DNA of 64,000 bases from Lucifuga dentata (Eukaryota > Chordata > Actinopteri > Ophidiiformes > Bythitidae): assembly GCA_014773175.1 (NCBI GenBank), contig VXCM01000466.1, forward strand, positions 322,588 through 386,587, given 5' to 3'. Shown here in pieces: positions 48,061-61,026 of the stretch. The notes under the pieces were generated by a model. It saw only the letters and a list, made by a program, of their open reading frames with translations. It was not told the origin of the DNA and did no database searches. Every line of letters begins with the position of its first letter. Positions within the stretch are counted from its first letter, which is position 1. A program made the position numbers and the translations under genes.

Positions 48061-50704
48061 TGCATTTTATATTTGAGGAAGACACTGTTTATATTAGAAC
48101 ATGGAAACTTTAAGATCTGAATGTGATTGGACTGAAATGTTTCTGTTTTACAGAAAATTACTTCCATGTTTATCTCCCACGGAAAGATTATAATGAAGTT
48201 ATGCTTCATATTTATGAAAATATGATTGAAAGGCTTTAAGAGTTTGTTTTTTAAAGTACATGACATTTTTTTTTCTTTTTCAATTTATTGATTCACAGTG
48301 TTTATCGATATTACAAATATTTTCAGTTGTTTTGAACAAAACATACAATGGCCCATGTATATCATGCATTGACTTTTATTCTGACGAAGAGATGGAAAAT
48401 GAAAAATGGATCATAATACAATTATTGAATTTTCAGGATACCAAAAATTAGAACATTTATGTTCTTTTTTTTATCTTATAGTGAGTGATTTCATTAACAA
48501 GAAAACTAAAACAAGATGATAATCTGTGTTTGGCCCATATACTTTGAATTTGTTTTTTTTTTTTGTTATAAGAATGTTTGTGACATACATGACCATGTGA
48601 CTAGGTTTTTGTTTTTTGTTTTTTCAAGATGCAGAAACAGGCATATAATCTGATCTCTCCTTGTTCAGTTTGTAGTTTCCAAACCAAAATATATCAAAAC
48701 ATAACTAGAGAAAGTTAAAACTAAAACAAGACTTGAGTTTGGGTGTTTAACCTTCAGAGTAGCATCTTACAAGTGAAAAAGTAGATTACACACACGACAG
48801 GTATATGCTTGGTACATTTGGGGAAAATCAGTGAATGACTACCTACTCGGAAGATTGTCCATAATTCACTTTACATAGGCTAAGGATGTTCTGGAATACT
48901 TATTTTTTTAAGACATTATACACATTGTTAGTAATTTCTCCAGACATGAGTGAACTTCCAGAATGTACCTGAACATACAGCGGAATTTAATAACATACTT
49001 GTTAATCACTCATGTTATGCATTAACACAATGAAATGACCTCCTATATAATTTATTTTGTATCAGCTAAAACGCATTTTAAGTTTTGCACCTTTATCTTA
49101 AATCAAATATTCAATTAATAAATTTAAGCCTATAAATCCAAGGAGGAGATATCATCTTGTATGTTTATTTGTGCATCTACATTCAAACAAACAAAATACA
49201 TCCATATTCTGAAATCTCCTCCTTGTTTATATCACATAATAAAGATATTATGATCCATTTTTTTCATTTTCCTTATTTAGAATTTAATGACTGAATGAAC
49301 AGATAATTTTACTCAGCCTTCTCAGGTCATTGAACTCTAGTTTTACATTTTTATTCCGAAAGCAGCTATTTTTCACCGTCAAGGCTGGCTAAAATAATTT
49401 ACAGTAACAGACAAATAAAATGCACTTAAGTTAAAATTAAGTCCTCACTCATATCAACAAGGATCTCAGTCATACCAAACCTAAATACAAATCTCCATCA
49501 AGAAATCCATGAAAAATACAGATTTTTACTTTAATCATTCCCTTCAAAATTCCATACTACGCATTAATACAAACAAATTTGATGTTCACAAACTAAGACT
49601 GACTCAGATAATACCTATTCTTGCTTTTCCAATTTAACCCTTTCTTTTCTGGTGTGCACGTGAATGATGGTATGATTTATTATCACCTATCACTGCAGCT
49701 GTGGAACCGAGGCAAGTTGGGAGTTCTGGAAGTCACCAACGACTAATGAACTTCTGTGTGCTTCACTGGTTTTATTAATTGGCATTTGCCTTTCTGTCAC
49801 AAAGAGCGAGATGATATTCCCACCAGTATAACACTGTACTCCCAGCCTTGGTTTTAACACACTGTAGCACTCACACACTCCGAAAAAAGACTATTGATCA
49901 AACTCATAGCAAATGCTCTTCTTCGAATGTGTCTTGAAAAAATATGTGCTGTTGTAGTTCTGTTGAAAAAGAATTCTACTGTCTGTTTTTTTTAGAAAAT
50001 GTTTCAATCTTTACAGAGAATTTTAGTGAAATTTATACATGAGATCTACAGTATATACTGTCAGTATATGTTGTATATATCTGCAGTGTGATACACACTG
50101 ACAAAAGAATCCAGCCTGCGCTGCGCGTGGGTTTTGACTTGCTGATGATTTTGCCTCATAGAGTCTAAAGATGAAAGTGGCTTTCTGGATCATATGAAGT
50201 AGAGATGGAAAGTATGATTAAAAATATTGAACAAATTATTCAGCTTTTTGTACTTTTTCCTTTCAAATGTATCATTTAAATGTACATAATGACATTTCTA
50301 TTATTATTATTAATTATAATTTTTTTCAAATTGATTTTTATTCAGTGTTCAAATGTTATTTATAATATGATGTGTGCAAAGTCTGGGAAAGGAAGCTCTG
50401 ACACCACAACATTACTTTTGGTGCTTAAAATTGCAAAACAAAAGCACTATTCAACTCTCCCAACCTCTGGGAGTGACCTTAGTTTTCCGCACTGACAAAA
50501 AAGTACCTCTTGTGATTCATAGAGGTCAGTTATCTTGACTTTGCATATGCCATCTAATTTCACAGATGCTTTTATACCAGTTTGACATGCTGAATAGCAT
50601 TTCCCAAGACCAGTAACCTGAGTTTCATATGTAAAATATTTGGAATCCCCCTTTAAAACAAAAGGAAAACTTGGATTTCACACAATACCTCATTTTCATT
50701 ACCA

Positions 50705-50950
50705 TTAAAAGACAATACCGTAACATTGCATGTTTGAGACCAATATATACTGACAGCCATTTTTCAAAACATTCTACTGGAGCAGTAAATTTTAGAATTT
50801 TTTTTCCTACCTTCTAGACTGCCATTGGCTTTGATTCATTCCAGTATGCTATAAAAATCAACTTGTAGAGACTTGAAACGTGCTTGAGATGCGTAATCCA
50901 TCACAGCAAATACTGTCCATTAAGTTTTTTGTCAAAGTAACTTTATTTAG
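50705..50950. mobile_element. Family A MITE, copy 11, right-truncated
   Basis: Starts TTAAAAGACAATACCG and includes the CATTGGCTTTGATTCATTCC and AGACTTGAAACGTGCTTGAG blocks, then loses similarity at about 50950. Confidence 0.75.
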
Positions 50951-51872
50951 TCTGTTCTTCCATTAATGATTTTAATTTTGCAATAATTTAAGGCTTATTT
51001 AAAGGACCTGTCCTGTAATTCTGCAGGTTAAAAGGCATGAAATTCAAAGATTTAAGGAGCCCACTAAAAATATAGAGATATTAGCAATGTTTATAGCAGT
51101 AAAGATTTAATCTTTAAATGATTAGAATTGTCTCCTATGTTAAGCGGATGCAGTAAATGATTCTTTAAAATGATGAAAAATCGTACTTAAAGGGTGTGAC
51201 TTCTGATTAATATGTTTGAGTCACGTCATACAATGAATTGTGAGAACATCTCATTGTTGTTCTGCTAATAGTTTTTCTGACAAAATATGAGGCCTTAATT
51301 TCCCATCATTAACATGCTGTTATCCTTAAATTCCTGCTGTATGTGACCTCAGGAGATGTTACAGAGTACGACAGAGAAAAATCACATGAACAAATAACCC
51401 CAGCTGCATGATGAATAATTCATCTGTTTACTGCACTTAAAAAAAAAAAAAAAAAAANAAAAAAAAAAAAAAAAAACAGAATAAAAATAAAATGGACAGA
51501 CTTTGAAATATTAATGTCAAGTATTGAAAGCACTGTTATTTTGGGAGCTGAGCTTTTCATAAGCTACTGTACGTTCAGAGCAGTGTCTCCATAAAATCAA
51601 AGCCATTGGAGTATGCTTAAATGTAAAATAGGATTCCATTCTCCCATCATTTTAATTGTTGCATTAATTAGCAGTGTGTTATATAGAATCTCACTGTGCA
51701 AATATTTAGTCCACCTGCTCTCTCCAGTACAACTGACCACAGAAATTCAGGTTGATGCCTTATCGATTTATGCCAATTCTAAACTCTGAACACACACTTA
51801 AGGGTGAAAAAGGGGAGAAAAAAAATCTAAAATTTACTGCTCCAGTATATTTTGGAAAATGGTTGGCAGCAA

Positions 51873-52472
51873 GGGTGTTACTTTGTGTTGAAAAGTGGTG
51901 GGGACATAAGGGCTCAGATGAAAAAACATTTTTTACATGGTCTTCAACATATGCAGGCAATGTAATAGGGGGATTGGTATGAGTGGCAGGGGAAAAAAAT
52001 GCATAACGACGCATCAAAAGGGCGTAGCCTAGGCTACTAGAGTCGTCAATATGAAAATACTCAGCATAAAACGCACAACAACGTTAACCGCACAAGTAAC
52101 AGTCATCCATATGCATCACATCCTTTTTTTTTTTTTTTTTTNTTTTTTTTTTTTTTTTTATCTTACGTTACTTTTTTTGGACAGAGCACATTTATTTCTT
52201 CTATATTTACATTGCATTGTATGTAAGTATTCTTATTGTGCAAATAAACCTTCCTCAAAATGTTGTAATTGTTAGTTAACATTTCTTGGTGCAAGCTGTT
52301 TTTCAGAACATTTTTAACAAATTATGCTTTTAAAAAGTGATNACATTTCTTGGTGCAAGCTGTTTTTCAGAACATTTTTAACAAATTATGCTTTTAAAAA
52401 GTGATGGACAAAATTGGCCATTTCAAAAAGTGGTGGGGATATGTCCCCAGCGTCCCCAATGTAAATGACACC
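51873..52472. mobile_element. Insertion nested in family A copy 12
   Basis: Bounded by imperfect inverted ends: GGGTGTTACTTTGTG on the left and the complement of AGGTGTCATTTACATTGGGG on the right. AAAAGTGGTGGGGACAT-like sequence occurs near both ends as a direct repeat. It contains a poly-T gap (52142) and an exact 63-bp duplication around an N (52342). No coding sequence is visible; class unknown. Confidence 0.55.
52279..52405. repeat. 63-bp exact direct duplication around a single N
   Basis: 52279-52341 equals 52343-52405 with one N at 52342. Confidence 0.85.
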
Positions 52473-52824
52473 TATGGTTGACAGTAATGTAACCTGCATG
52501 CAGGATGCATTTATTGGGCTCAAACATGCAAAATCGCTGGTGTGGTCCTTTAATGTCATGGAGATGCAGCATCTTATTACATCTTATTGCATGGTGTCCA
52601 AACCCATATAGAAGACCTATTGTTTCTATTGAGTTTAGTTATTATAATGTTTCTGCCATTACTACATTATTCCAGCCAGCTGCTTGAGAAAAATAAAACC
52701 TGCAGCCATTGATGCTCCAGACTCCAGAAATAAACCTGCTCAGTGGCTCGGTCCATCAGATGGGTGAGGTCGACACGTCAATGTAATGAATCAAGGGGGA
52801 TGGGACCCCCGTTTCCTCTCGTGT

Positions 52825-52861
52825 CCAATGAGGGCTCAGATTGGCTTTGCAGCGGGGCGGG
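52825..52861 (+). promoter_or_regulatory. TATA-less promoter elements of the Dapper gene
   Basis: CCAAT at 52825-52829, an inverted CCAAT (ATTGG) at 52840-52844 and a GC box GGGGCGGG at 52854-52861 lie within 40 bp. The sequence around them is GC- and CpG-rich against an AT-rich background. They are about 265-300 bp upstream of the start codon. NF-Y and Sp1-type factors bind such sites. Confidence 0.6.
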
Positions 52862-53081
52862 TGACTCCCACTTAGTGGCCGTGGCTGTTCTCAGAGGGCG
52901 GAGCGCCGCGCTGTGTTTGACAGCTGCGAAATAGAAAATGTAGCGCAGAGACAGTCTGGGAAAGCATGCTGCTCAACGGTGACCACGCTACAACAAGGAA
53001 CGGGAGCCAGCATGGCCTTTTATAGCCTCAACTAGCCCCCTTGTAGAATCTACATCTAGGAAGTATTAGATTTAAATCTCC

Positions 53082-53105
53082 AAAAAAAAAAAAAAAAAAA
53101 AAAAA
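53082..53105 (+). repeat. A24 homopolymer just upstream of the Dapper start codon
   Basis: Twenty-four consecutive A residues end 18 nt before the ATG at 53124, presumably in the 5' leader. Confidence 0.85.
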
Positions 53106-53123
53106 GCCTGGATTTCTGGGGGC

Positions 53124-53354
53124 ATGCACCGTGCGTTCTCGTTCCCGTTGACTGTGGAGCGCAGTCGGACCAAGGAGCGCCTGGAGGCGAGTCTGGCCGG
53201 GCTGTGTGAGCTGGAGCTCCGCAAACAGAGGCAGGAGCGCTTGGTCCTCGGGGCGCTGGCCCTGGGAGACCCCCCGCCCCATGACTCCTCCAGAGGCGAG
53301 CTGTCGCGTTTCAGCAGCTGGGGTCAGGAAAACTTGACACTGAGACGTCAGCTG
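53124..53354 (+). CDS. dact3: Dapper (DACT3/4-type) exon 1
   Basis: Dapper proteins are cytoplasmic and nuclear scaffolds that bind Dishevelled and modulate Wnt and TGF-beta signalling. The exon encodes MHRAFSFPLTVERSRTKERL, then EASLAGLCELELRKQRQE and ends ENLTLRRQL at donor GTAAGG (231 nt, 77 residues, phase 0). The start aligns with MIRAFSFPV of human DACT3 as I recall it, and SLAGLCELE..RQRQE is the conserved N-terminal family motif; the end begins the leucine-zipper-like region. Whether it is dact3 (a or b) or dact4 is not resolved by sequence reading alone. Confidence 0.88.
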
Positions 53355-54944
53355 GTAAGGAGTTTCGCAGTTTGGGTCGTGTTACTGTGTTTTTTTATTG
53401 CGTGTGCGTGGATTTCTGAAGCTCCCGCACACCCACCTCCTTAAATCCAATTTTTCCCCCAGCGTGCACCACATAGTTTGGAATATCTAACAACCTGTCC
53501 TCATTGTAAGCAGCTTGACCGTTAGATGGACTCCTGGTTTGGGGTGCGCCTTTTGTGTTGAGATGACCTCTATCTGCAAAAAAAAAAAAAAGTTACTCAA
53601 CTTGATAAATACGTTTTGTGTTTGAAAGGGTGTGATGCGTTTTCATCCTTAGGGCTAGATTTATGCCTGTGGGCAACCAAATCAGGGGGTGGAGCAGCCG
53701 TCGTTTGTGGTATAGGCCGACCATTTAATGGCCCATTGTTCCCTGATCATGCACTTTTGTAGGTTTTACCACTTAACAAGCTCTTATTTGTGTTCTCTTG
53801 AGATCATAAAAGAATGAGTTATTAGTTTGATCATGTTTACCCTGCTGTTGTTGCCACATCTTTCATTTTTATGTCACAACTATCACATAATTGATGAGTT
53901 ATTCTGAATGGTTATACAAGCGAAGTTGTGAATATAAGGAGCGGATGTTCATGTATGAACTCACATGATACTTGGAAATGGGATTTGTTAAAATTAAAAC
54001 AAAAGTTTCCGCTTTTAAAAGAAGATTTAGGCACAACTGACTGATACACTCCTTCTCCATCGCTGTAAATATTGGAGTGGGGGGNCCTGCTGTAGATATT
54101 CTTTTATATATATATATATATATATAGCTTCGAGCTTTTGGGTTCATTTTGCCTGCTGCTCTTGCGCAGCCCGAATGTTGTCTCAACATTGCCAGAATAG
54201 AAAGCCATTGTAAGAGAGGGTGGAAAAAGAAATTAAATCAGCCGCCTCCTCTTCACACCTCCTTCTCTCCTCCCTCCTTCTCCTCCGCCAGTGACCTAAC
54301 AATAGGCGCATATGGAGCGGAATACTAATGATGTTGATCGAGGCCTCTGGTGCTGCGCAATGAGAGGAACAAGGCCCATTGGTTGCATCGTGCATTGGTG
54401 ACAGTAGAATCTGGCAACATTTGGGCATTTATTACTATATATCTTTGTCTTTTATGGATCCAAATTGAATTTCTATCAGTCTGGTAGAAAGTAAAGATCA
54501 AACAAAAAGTAGGAAATTCATCCAAAGTACCAGGAGAATGTTGTCAGTGTGCCATACCAGTCCAGTAAATGTTTCCTCTAATGGAGCTGTCAACGTACTG
54601 TAATCACCCACTCGTGATGGAAAACAGCTATTTCCAAGTCCACGCAAGCAGTGACACACTTTCCCTGAAGACTGCATATTTCTCCGTTTTCATTTTGTCA
54701 GCAACCCATCATTGGATCAATGTTTATTAACTGCTGCGCTTATTCAAGCGTGTGAGTAATTACCAGGAAATTCCTTGGAGATTGTTGTGCAGAGATTTGC
54801 CTGACATGGCTGTAATTGAAGTCCTAAAATTGAGCCTTCAGAATATCAGGTCACCATCTGTGTCTGATCCAAATCCCCAACCTCATCATCCATGTAGGTT
54901 AAAGTCTCCAAAATGTATGACACAGAAAGAAGTGACCCATGAGA

Positions 54945-54948
<4 letters not shown>

Positions 54949-54993
<45 letters not shown>
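54949..54993. repeat. (TG)n microsatellite
   Basis: About 45 bp of TG dinucleotides. Confidence 0.9.
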
Positions 54994-54994
<1 letters not shown>

Positions 54995-55278
54995 TGTGTA
55001 GTTCCCTTGACCGTGGTAGAATGTGGCCCCAGACAGGCTGAGGCCTTTTCTTCTCTGTACACTGTGTGGTGTTTGAGGTGTTGACAGTTGTGGGACGCCA
55101 GACAGCAGCTGGAAAAGCACAAGGCTCTGACCTCAATATAGGCCACCCACTTGTGTGTGTTTGAAGAGAGTCAGCGAAAATATATAAATTGTTTTTGAAT
55201 GTAACATATTGTATATGTGTCATATTCATGCACAATTCATATATTCTTGCTATTTAGTTTGCTATTTTTGCTGTATGT

Positions 55279-55881
55279 AATGGACTGTACCAGTAGTTTT
55301 GCACGTTTAAGCTCAATAAATATACCCGCAAGTTATGTTACTGACAATCACTTTCCAAAACATGAAACCGTATTTTAATTTTCCCTGTTATACCTTCAAG
55401 TCATGTTACTGACAGTCATTTTCCACAACATGAAACTGTATTTTAGTTTTCCCTGTTATTTTGCCAAATCCCCTAATCTTTCAAAAATAACTGTTCAGGA
55501 GTTACACTCACCTTAAAATTCAGTGTTTCGTCTGCTAATTTGTGCATCTGAATGTAGAAGGCACAGCCATTTTTAATTTCTTGGTAAAAATCATCTTCTC
55601 CTGACAATAAACAGAGACACATTTCTTCCTAAAAGCTCCATGTTGGACCAGTTAAATTAAGTAACTTAAACAAAATATAATAAAAGCTTGTGGTTCACTA
55701 TGATGAATTACTTATCTCAAGCATGTTTCAAGTCTTTACAATTGATTTTATAGCATCCTGGAATGAACTGAAAACAGTAGCAATACAGGAGGTAGAAAAA
55801 ACAAATCTAGAATGTACCGCTGCAGCAGTAGGTTGTATTTATTGAGCTCAAACAATCAAAATCATCAGTATGCTCCTTTAA
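55279..55881. mobile_element. Family A MITE, copy 13
   Basis: Left AATGGACTGTACCAGTAG then GCACGTTTAAGCTCAATAAA; right AAATCATCAGTATGCTCCTT then TAA. The left part carries a short internal tandem duplication (TGTTACTGACAATCA.TTTCC at about 55335 and again at about 55405). Confidence 0.78.
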
Positions 55882-56017
55882 TGTGTGTGTCATTTTCTGT
55901 GCAAGCATATATTCATGATGATGTGCAAGCGTCTGTATTTTTTCTTTTGTTTTGTCTGTTGATTGGCTGGCTCGATCAGAGTATTTGTGGATCATGTTGT
56001 GTCTATGACATCTACTG

Positions 56018-56020
<3 letters not shown>

Positions 56021-56061
<41 letters not shown>
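56021..56061. repeat. (TG)n microsatellite
   Basis: About 41 bp of TG dinucleotides. Confidence 0.9.
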
Positions 56062-56063
<2 letters not shown>

Positions 56064-56189
56064 CTTGTGCTGACACAGCACTACATCATTAGTGAGAGTG
56101 AAGCACCCAGCCAGGAGTGACTAATCACTGGAATAGATCATTAGATGGTTTACTTTCCTGTGTTTGTGCACATCAATATGAACATCAAC

Positions 56190-56440
56190 AATAAATATAT
56201 ATATATGTGTGTGTGTGTGTGTATAAACGTACATACACATACATACATATATATATATATACACATATATACATACATGTATACACATACATGTATACGC
56301 ACACATAAATATACATTTATTTTTATGTTTACATACATATATTTATTGTTGATAAATATATATATATAGATAGAGAGAGAGAGAGAGAGTTATACTGTGT
56401 ATATATATATATATAGACACACACACACACATAGCAGGAT
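56190..56440. repeat. Compound TA/TG/CA/GA simple-sequence block
   Basis: Alternating TATA, TGTG, CATA and GAGA tracts over about 250 bp, self-complementary in places. Confidence 0.85.
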
Positions 56441-56760
56441 GTTCAGTACACATTTACACACATCCAGAATTCTGCGAGCTGTACCCTGGGTCTCCTGCCA
56501 CTGCTGTGAGTCACACGATCACAGACTGGTGCGAGTGTCCCTTTAGAAACTCCATTTACATCCTGCTGCCCTGCTTACGAGCAGCCGCACACACATGCTA
56601 ATGAATCCCATTTACTATGGTCATGGAAACCCTGCATGCACATTTGTGTGCGCAAATTCATCTTCTGTACAATTAGAATTTAAGGTAAATTAAAATTTAA
56701 TTTAGCTTATATTAATAAAGCTCTGTGTGTGTGGTTTAGTCAAGCAGTAGACTTGGGGGC

Positions 56761-56764
<4 letters not shown>

Positions 56765-56832
<68 letters not shown>
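56765..56832. repeat. (GT)n microsatellite ending at a gap
   Basis: About 68 bp of GT dinucleotides followed by an N at 56833; true length unknown. Confidence 0.9.
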
Positions 56833-59569
56833 NACTTTAATTATAGAGGGTCCAGCAGAGTGGCTCGGCCCCGAGTGCCCTCCTCCACAGATTTTATGCT
56901 CTAACTCTCATTTCCAAAGTCTTCAGCTAGGGACTGAAGTCCTCTTCAAAACAGCCTAAAATCCATGTTCTATATTGAAGAAAATTATATTGTGTCTTTA
57001 TCATTGAGTAAAACAGTAGAGCCACTTCTCTCTGGCACAATCAATGATTTATTCATCAACTTGTCCCTCACTTTCCATCTACGCTGCTCCACAGCAGCTG
57101 AAGTGGATTTCACAAGTGAAATCAGTCAGCGAGGGGTCACGCTGCTCTCCTGGATCCATCTGATCAGTCTGTTTCACACAGAGAGCAGGTCGTCCTGATA
57201 TGTTGTACACCCAGAGTCGAACAGCTTAATGGTTAGGTAAGGCCGGCTGCTCCGTCCTCTGTTTCCCCATCCCCCATCAGCCTGAGGCAGAGGATGCAGT
57301 AAAACAGTAATGATACAGTGTGCAGAGCATCAGGGAACCAGCGTGGGACCATTAATAATAGAGTACAATCAAGGCCCAGCCTGTAATATGGTTTCTAACA
57401 TGAACCTGTTCCAGAGCCATAAAGGTTGTGTTAGGTTGTGGTTTAGACGGCATTGGGTTGGTTTGTCTGTCCACAAAGCTTTGTTTGGTTTCTGTGTCAA
57501 TACACGTTAATCACCAGCACCGTGGTTTCTGCAGAGTGTGTGTGGCCAGGAGGAGGCAAACAATCAATTTTGTGAAATGGCATCATTGATTACTTGATTT
57601 GTAATACTCTCCCCTCCTCCCAGCCTTCTCTGCATCTTCNCCCCCATCTAACAAAGCTCGTTCTTCATTTTTCTCATACAAACCAGTATTGATGCAATGA
57701 TGCTAATGCTTTGTTGATAGTAAGACAATAAGCACCCTTGTGAGGACAAAAGCAACCATCGTCTTGTGTGTGACACAAGTTGTGTGGGAAGCGGAGGTTA
57801 GCTTGGGTCAATTGCCCCTTTAACAGCATCTCCATTGTCTACATTAGTCTACCAGACAAAGGAGTCAGAGCTCAGCACAGATTGTCGCACTGACCAAACA
57901 GTCACTCTGAGGAATAGTCCACACCTAGTTTCCTTACCATATTATTCTCAGATTGGTTTAACTATAAACTCTGAGACGCCATCATCGTCAAACTTGAGGC
58001 TCTGGAAGAGGAATATTGCTGTTTTTGAGAAGGAAAGCTGGAAATTGAAAGTCACACTTTCATGGGAAAAAAACAGTTCAATCAGTTGAAAGAGGCTGCA
58101 GATTCATTTCATGAGGGATGAGAGAACCTTTAACAGAAAGGCTAGTTTGTCAAAAAGCCATTCTGACAACTATCATTCCCCCCTGCAATCTTATGAGGAA
58201 TTTATGTACTGTACCTCTAAAAACTACCTTATATACCTCTAAAAAATATTGTTTGCAAAGCAGGATTCAAACCTATGCTGCCTTTATTCATTTACCATGT
58301 ATTCTGAAGAGCTGTATAGACTGGCATGAAGGAAATTAAATATCTCCATCTCTGAAACCCGACAGAAAGCATCACGATACTGGTGTCAGAATATTGAGAT
58401 TGTATCACAAGAGACGAGATTCTCCAATATTGAAAGGTCTCTGCTGCCAGTTATGTGATGAGCGGATGTGCAAAGCATGGGCCGCGTGTTTCTTTGTGAT
58501 AAAGGTTGTGTATATTAGCACAGACACACAGGTGTGCACAGACAGCACTCGGGAAGTGGATGCTGGTACCACTTTTCTGACAGGCTCTCCATCAGACAAG
58601 GTTTGTAATGCGTAAAATGTCACCTCGTTATGAGGACATGCTCAATCTTCTGCTAACAAAGTCCCTTAATGAGCATCGAGTGTCAGCAGTATCACCTCTA
58701 GCAAAATGGAGTGCTCTTGTGTCTGTTAGTGTGTGTTTGTGCGTGTGCGTGTGTTCAGCCATGCAGACAAGCTTGCGTGCAAGTGTCTGCTGATGTAAGT
58801 ATGTGTGTGAGATGATCTTGACATGAGTCCGTCAAATATTGACTGGCTGGCTGAACTGGAAAGTCCAATTTCACTGTCTTATTGATGATATATGGCAAGC
58901 ATGTGTGTGTGTGTATTTCTGTCTTTATGAGAACCGATTTCAGTTTCAGACCTTCAACCTTCATTTTTGAGATCTAAAGTCTTTCTCATTTGTTCTGACA
59001 CGGGTCTGATGGTTTTGGAATAAGGATGGGCAGTGGATCTATCTGATCCCAAAATTATTCTTTGTTTTCTCCCTCTGCATTTATATTAGCGAGCAAAGTG
59101 GCACCGTTTTCCCATTAGGCACACTTCTGAAAGGGTGTATAAGCTGTAACCAATGGCTTTAACATTAATGAATCTTTTATTCATGTTTTATAATTTAGTG
59201 ATAATCTATTAATAAGTTTTGGGTTGCCAGGTTGTAAAAAATGTAAACCCTCCTCCATCATAACTTACGTTGTCTATTTATCTCTTTAATTCACCACAAA
59301 GACCCCTTCAGCTGACAGTGTGACCCTTCTAAAAAAAAAAAAATACTAATCAAAGAATACTTACTCATGATTCATAAAAGACACTTTTCAGAGTCTGGCA
59401 AACCAAACATTCTTATTAATGACTTATTACTGATATATAAAGCATCAATAAAAAATTTTTTTAACCATTGAGTCATTGTATACAATTTCTAAGCATTTTA
59501 TAAAATATTCTTTATTTGACAGTGGGTACCTGGAAATTTATCTGTGTATCTGGAGAGTATGTGTTTGCA

Positions 59570-59572
<3 letters not shown>

Positions 59573-59605
<33 letters not shown>
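59573..59605. repeat. (GT)n microsatellite
   Basis: About 33 bp of GT dinucleotides. Confidence 0.9.
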
Positions 59606-59606
<1 letters not shown>

Positions 59607-60965
59607 CCCCATTTGAAAGAATAGCCTCCTACACTTCCCATAGACATGAATTATTCATATTCCAGCTGATTGTTTCTAATAAAAGCTGTTTTTATAAGAA
59701 GGTCCAGTGATAAATAGGACGACACACACAGACTCACTGTTATAATTCTGACCTGAAGCACTCAGAGTTTTGCTGTGCAGTGAAGCAGAATCTGTATGTC
59801 AGGCATAGATTTATCTGTTTTGACACTGCATTTAGTCATATGGAGATTTTTTTTTCTGCGTTTACTGCCTACATCCAACACAGTAATGAATGTCTTGAAC
59901 TTAAATGAAATCTGCATCATTTGATATGAAGTGACACATACCTTTATAAGTGATTACGATCAGTCCTGGTTTGACAACATGATGCCTCTTATATATGAGC
60001 TAAATCTGTTTTTAATTTACACATATCAAATGATGAGTTTGTGGAGAATTGTTTATCCCAGGATGATATATTTTATTATTACCTCTGACAAGGAGATTAT
60101 GTTTTCACCTGCATCCGTTGATTGGCTAGTTTACTTTGCTTTTGACAGTATTACTAAAAAAGTTTTTAACTGATTTTTTCACAACTTTATGGAAGGTGGA
60201 ACATGGCCCAGAGAAGAAAACATTTTGGTGCTGATCTAGACCCAGAAACAGATCCAAGAAGTTTTTTAAATGATTTCTTAACATTGTGAGATAGAGCATT
60301 TTTCCATATCTTTATCGATTTGTTCAAGAGTAATACATCAATCTCAATGAAAAAAGGTATAGTTATCCCATGATTGACCATGAATACTTGGAATTTGGTC
60401 CAAATCCGGATGAAGATCCAGATCTTGCAGACTAAAATAGACAGAGAGTAAGCATATGATGAGATGGTGCTGATTCAGACAACTTTATTTATCAAAGTTT
60501 CAGGATCAGTTTCAAGATTCAGTAGCATGTAAACAGTAGCATGTGTTTGACTTGTCTTTAATAGTTGCAAAGATATATCCAGAAAAAAAAATACAGTAGT
60601 TTGCTTGTTATCTTTCAGCAGTATATTATTTGAACAAGACAAATTTTGTCTAGTCTTCTGCCTTTGCAGAGGTATGACTGTTTTTCTGGAAAATGACTAA
60701 AACTCACATTTCTGCACAAACCAGAACACTGGTCAGTGCTTCTCTCAACAGTGATTGATGATTTTCTCTGGTACAGCTGAAGAATCACGCAATAAGAATT
60801 CTCAGCTTTCATTAACATTTCTGCAAACCAGTGTTTTGATTGTGAAACAGTTTGAACTCGTTTCTTTGAAATTACTCATTATTACTTTTTACCATCTACT
60901 TAAAAATGGCTTCTCAACAGTGCAGAAACAGAGCAGAGATAGAGACCGTGATTAAACAACTCTCT

Positions 60966-60980
60966 GTGTGCGTGTGTGTG

Positions 60981-61019
<39 letters not shown>
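60966..61019. repeat. (TG)n tract directly upstream of Dapper exon 2
   Basis: An interrupted TG tract ends just before TCTTTCAG, the acceptor of exon 2. Confidence 0.9.
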
Positions 61020-61020
<1 letters not shown>

Positions 61021-61026
61021 TTTCAG

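Larger units (their letters stand above)
51800..52553. mobile_element. Family A MITE, copy 12, split by another insertion
   Basis: Family A sequence (AAATTTACTGCTCCAGTATA, then TTTTGGAAAATGGTTGGCAG) stops near 51872. It resumes near 52473 with TTGACAGTAATGTAACCTGC and runs to the right end GCTGGTGTGGTCCTTTAA. The 600-bp insert is described separately. Confidence 0.75.
46811..52819. other. Intergenic DNA between gramd1b and the Dapper gene
   Basis: No exon supported on either strand. Contents are the family B repeat, GT/GCGT microsatellite, family A copies 11 and 12, a poly-A run with a gap at 51458 and a poly-T run with a gap at 52142. The rest is AT-rich unique sequence. Confidence 0.55.
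53355..61026. other. Dapper intron 1, repeat-rich
   Basis: 7.7-kb intron with no further exon seen. It holds several TG microsatellites, AT/GT repeats near 56190-56420, family A copy 13 and gaps at 54085, 56833 and 57640. Two GC-richer unique blocks, 54240-54420 and 56470-56660, could be conserved regulatory DNA, but that cannot be judged from one species. Confidence 0.5.

Noticed and set aside
52743..52934. 63-codon open stretch upstream of the Dapper gene
   Set aside because: It overlaps the CCAAT/GC-box promoter; GC-rich promoter DNA often stays open by chance.
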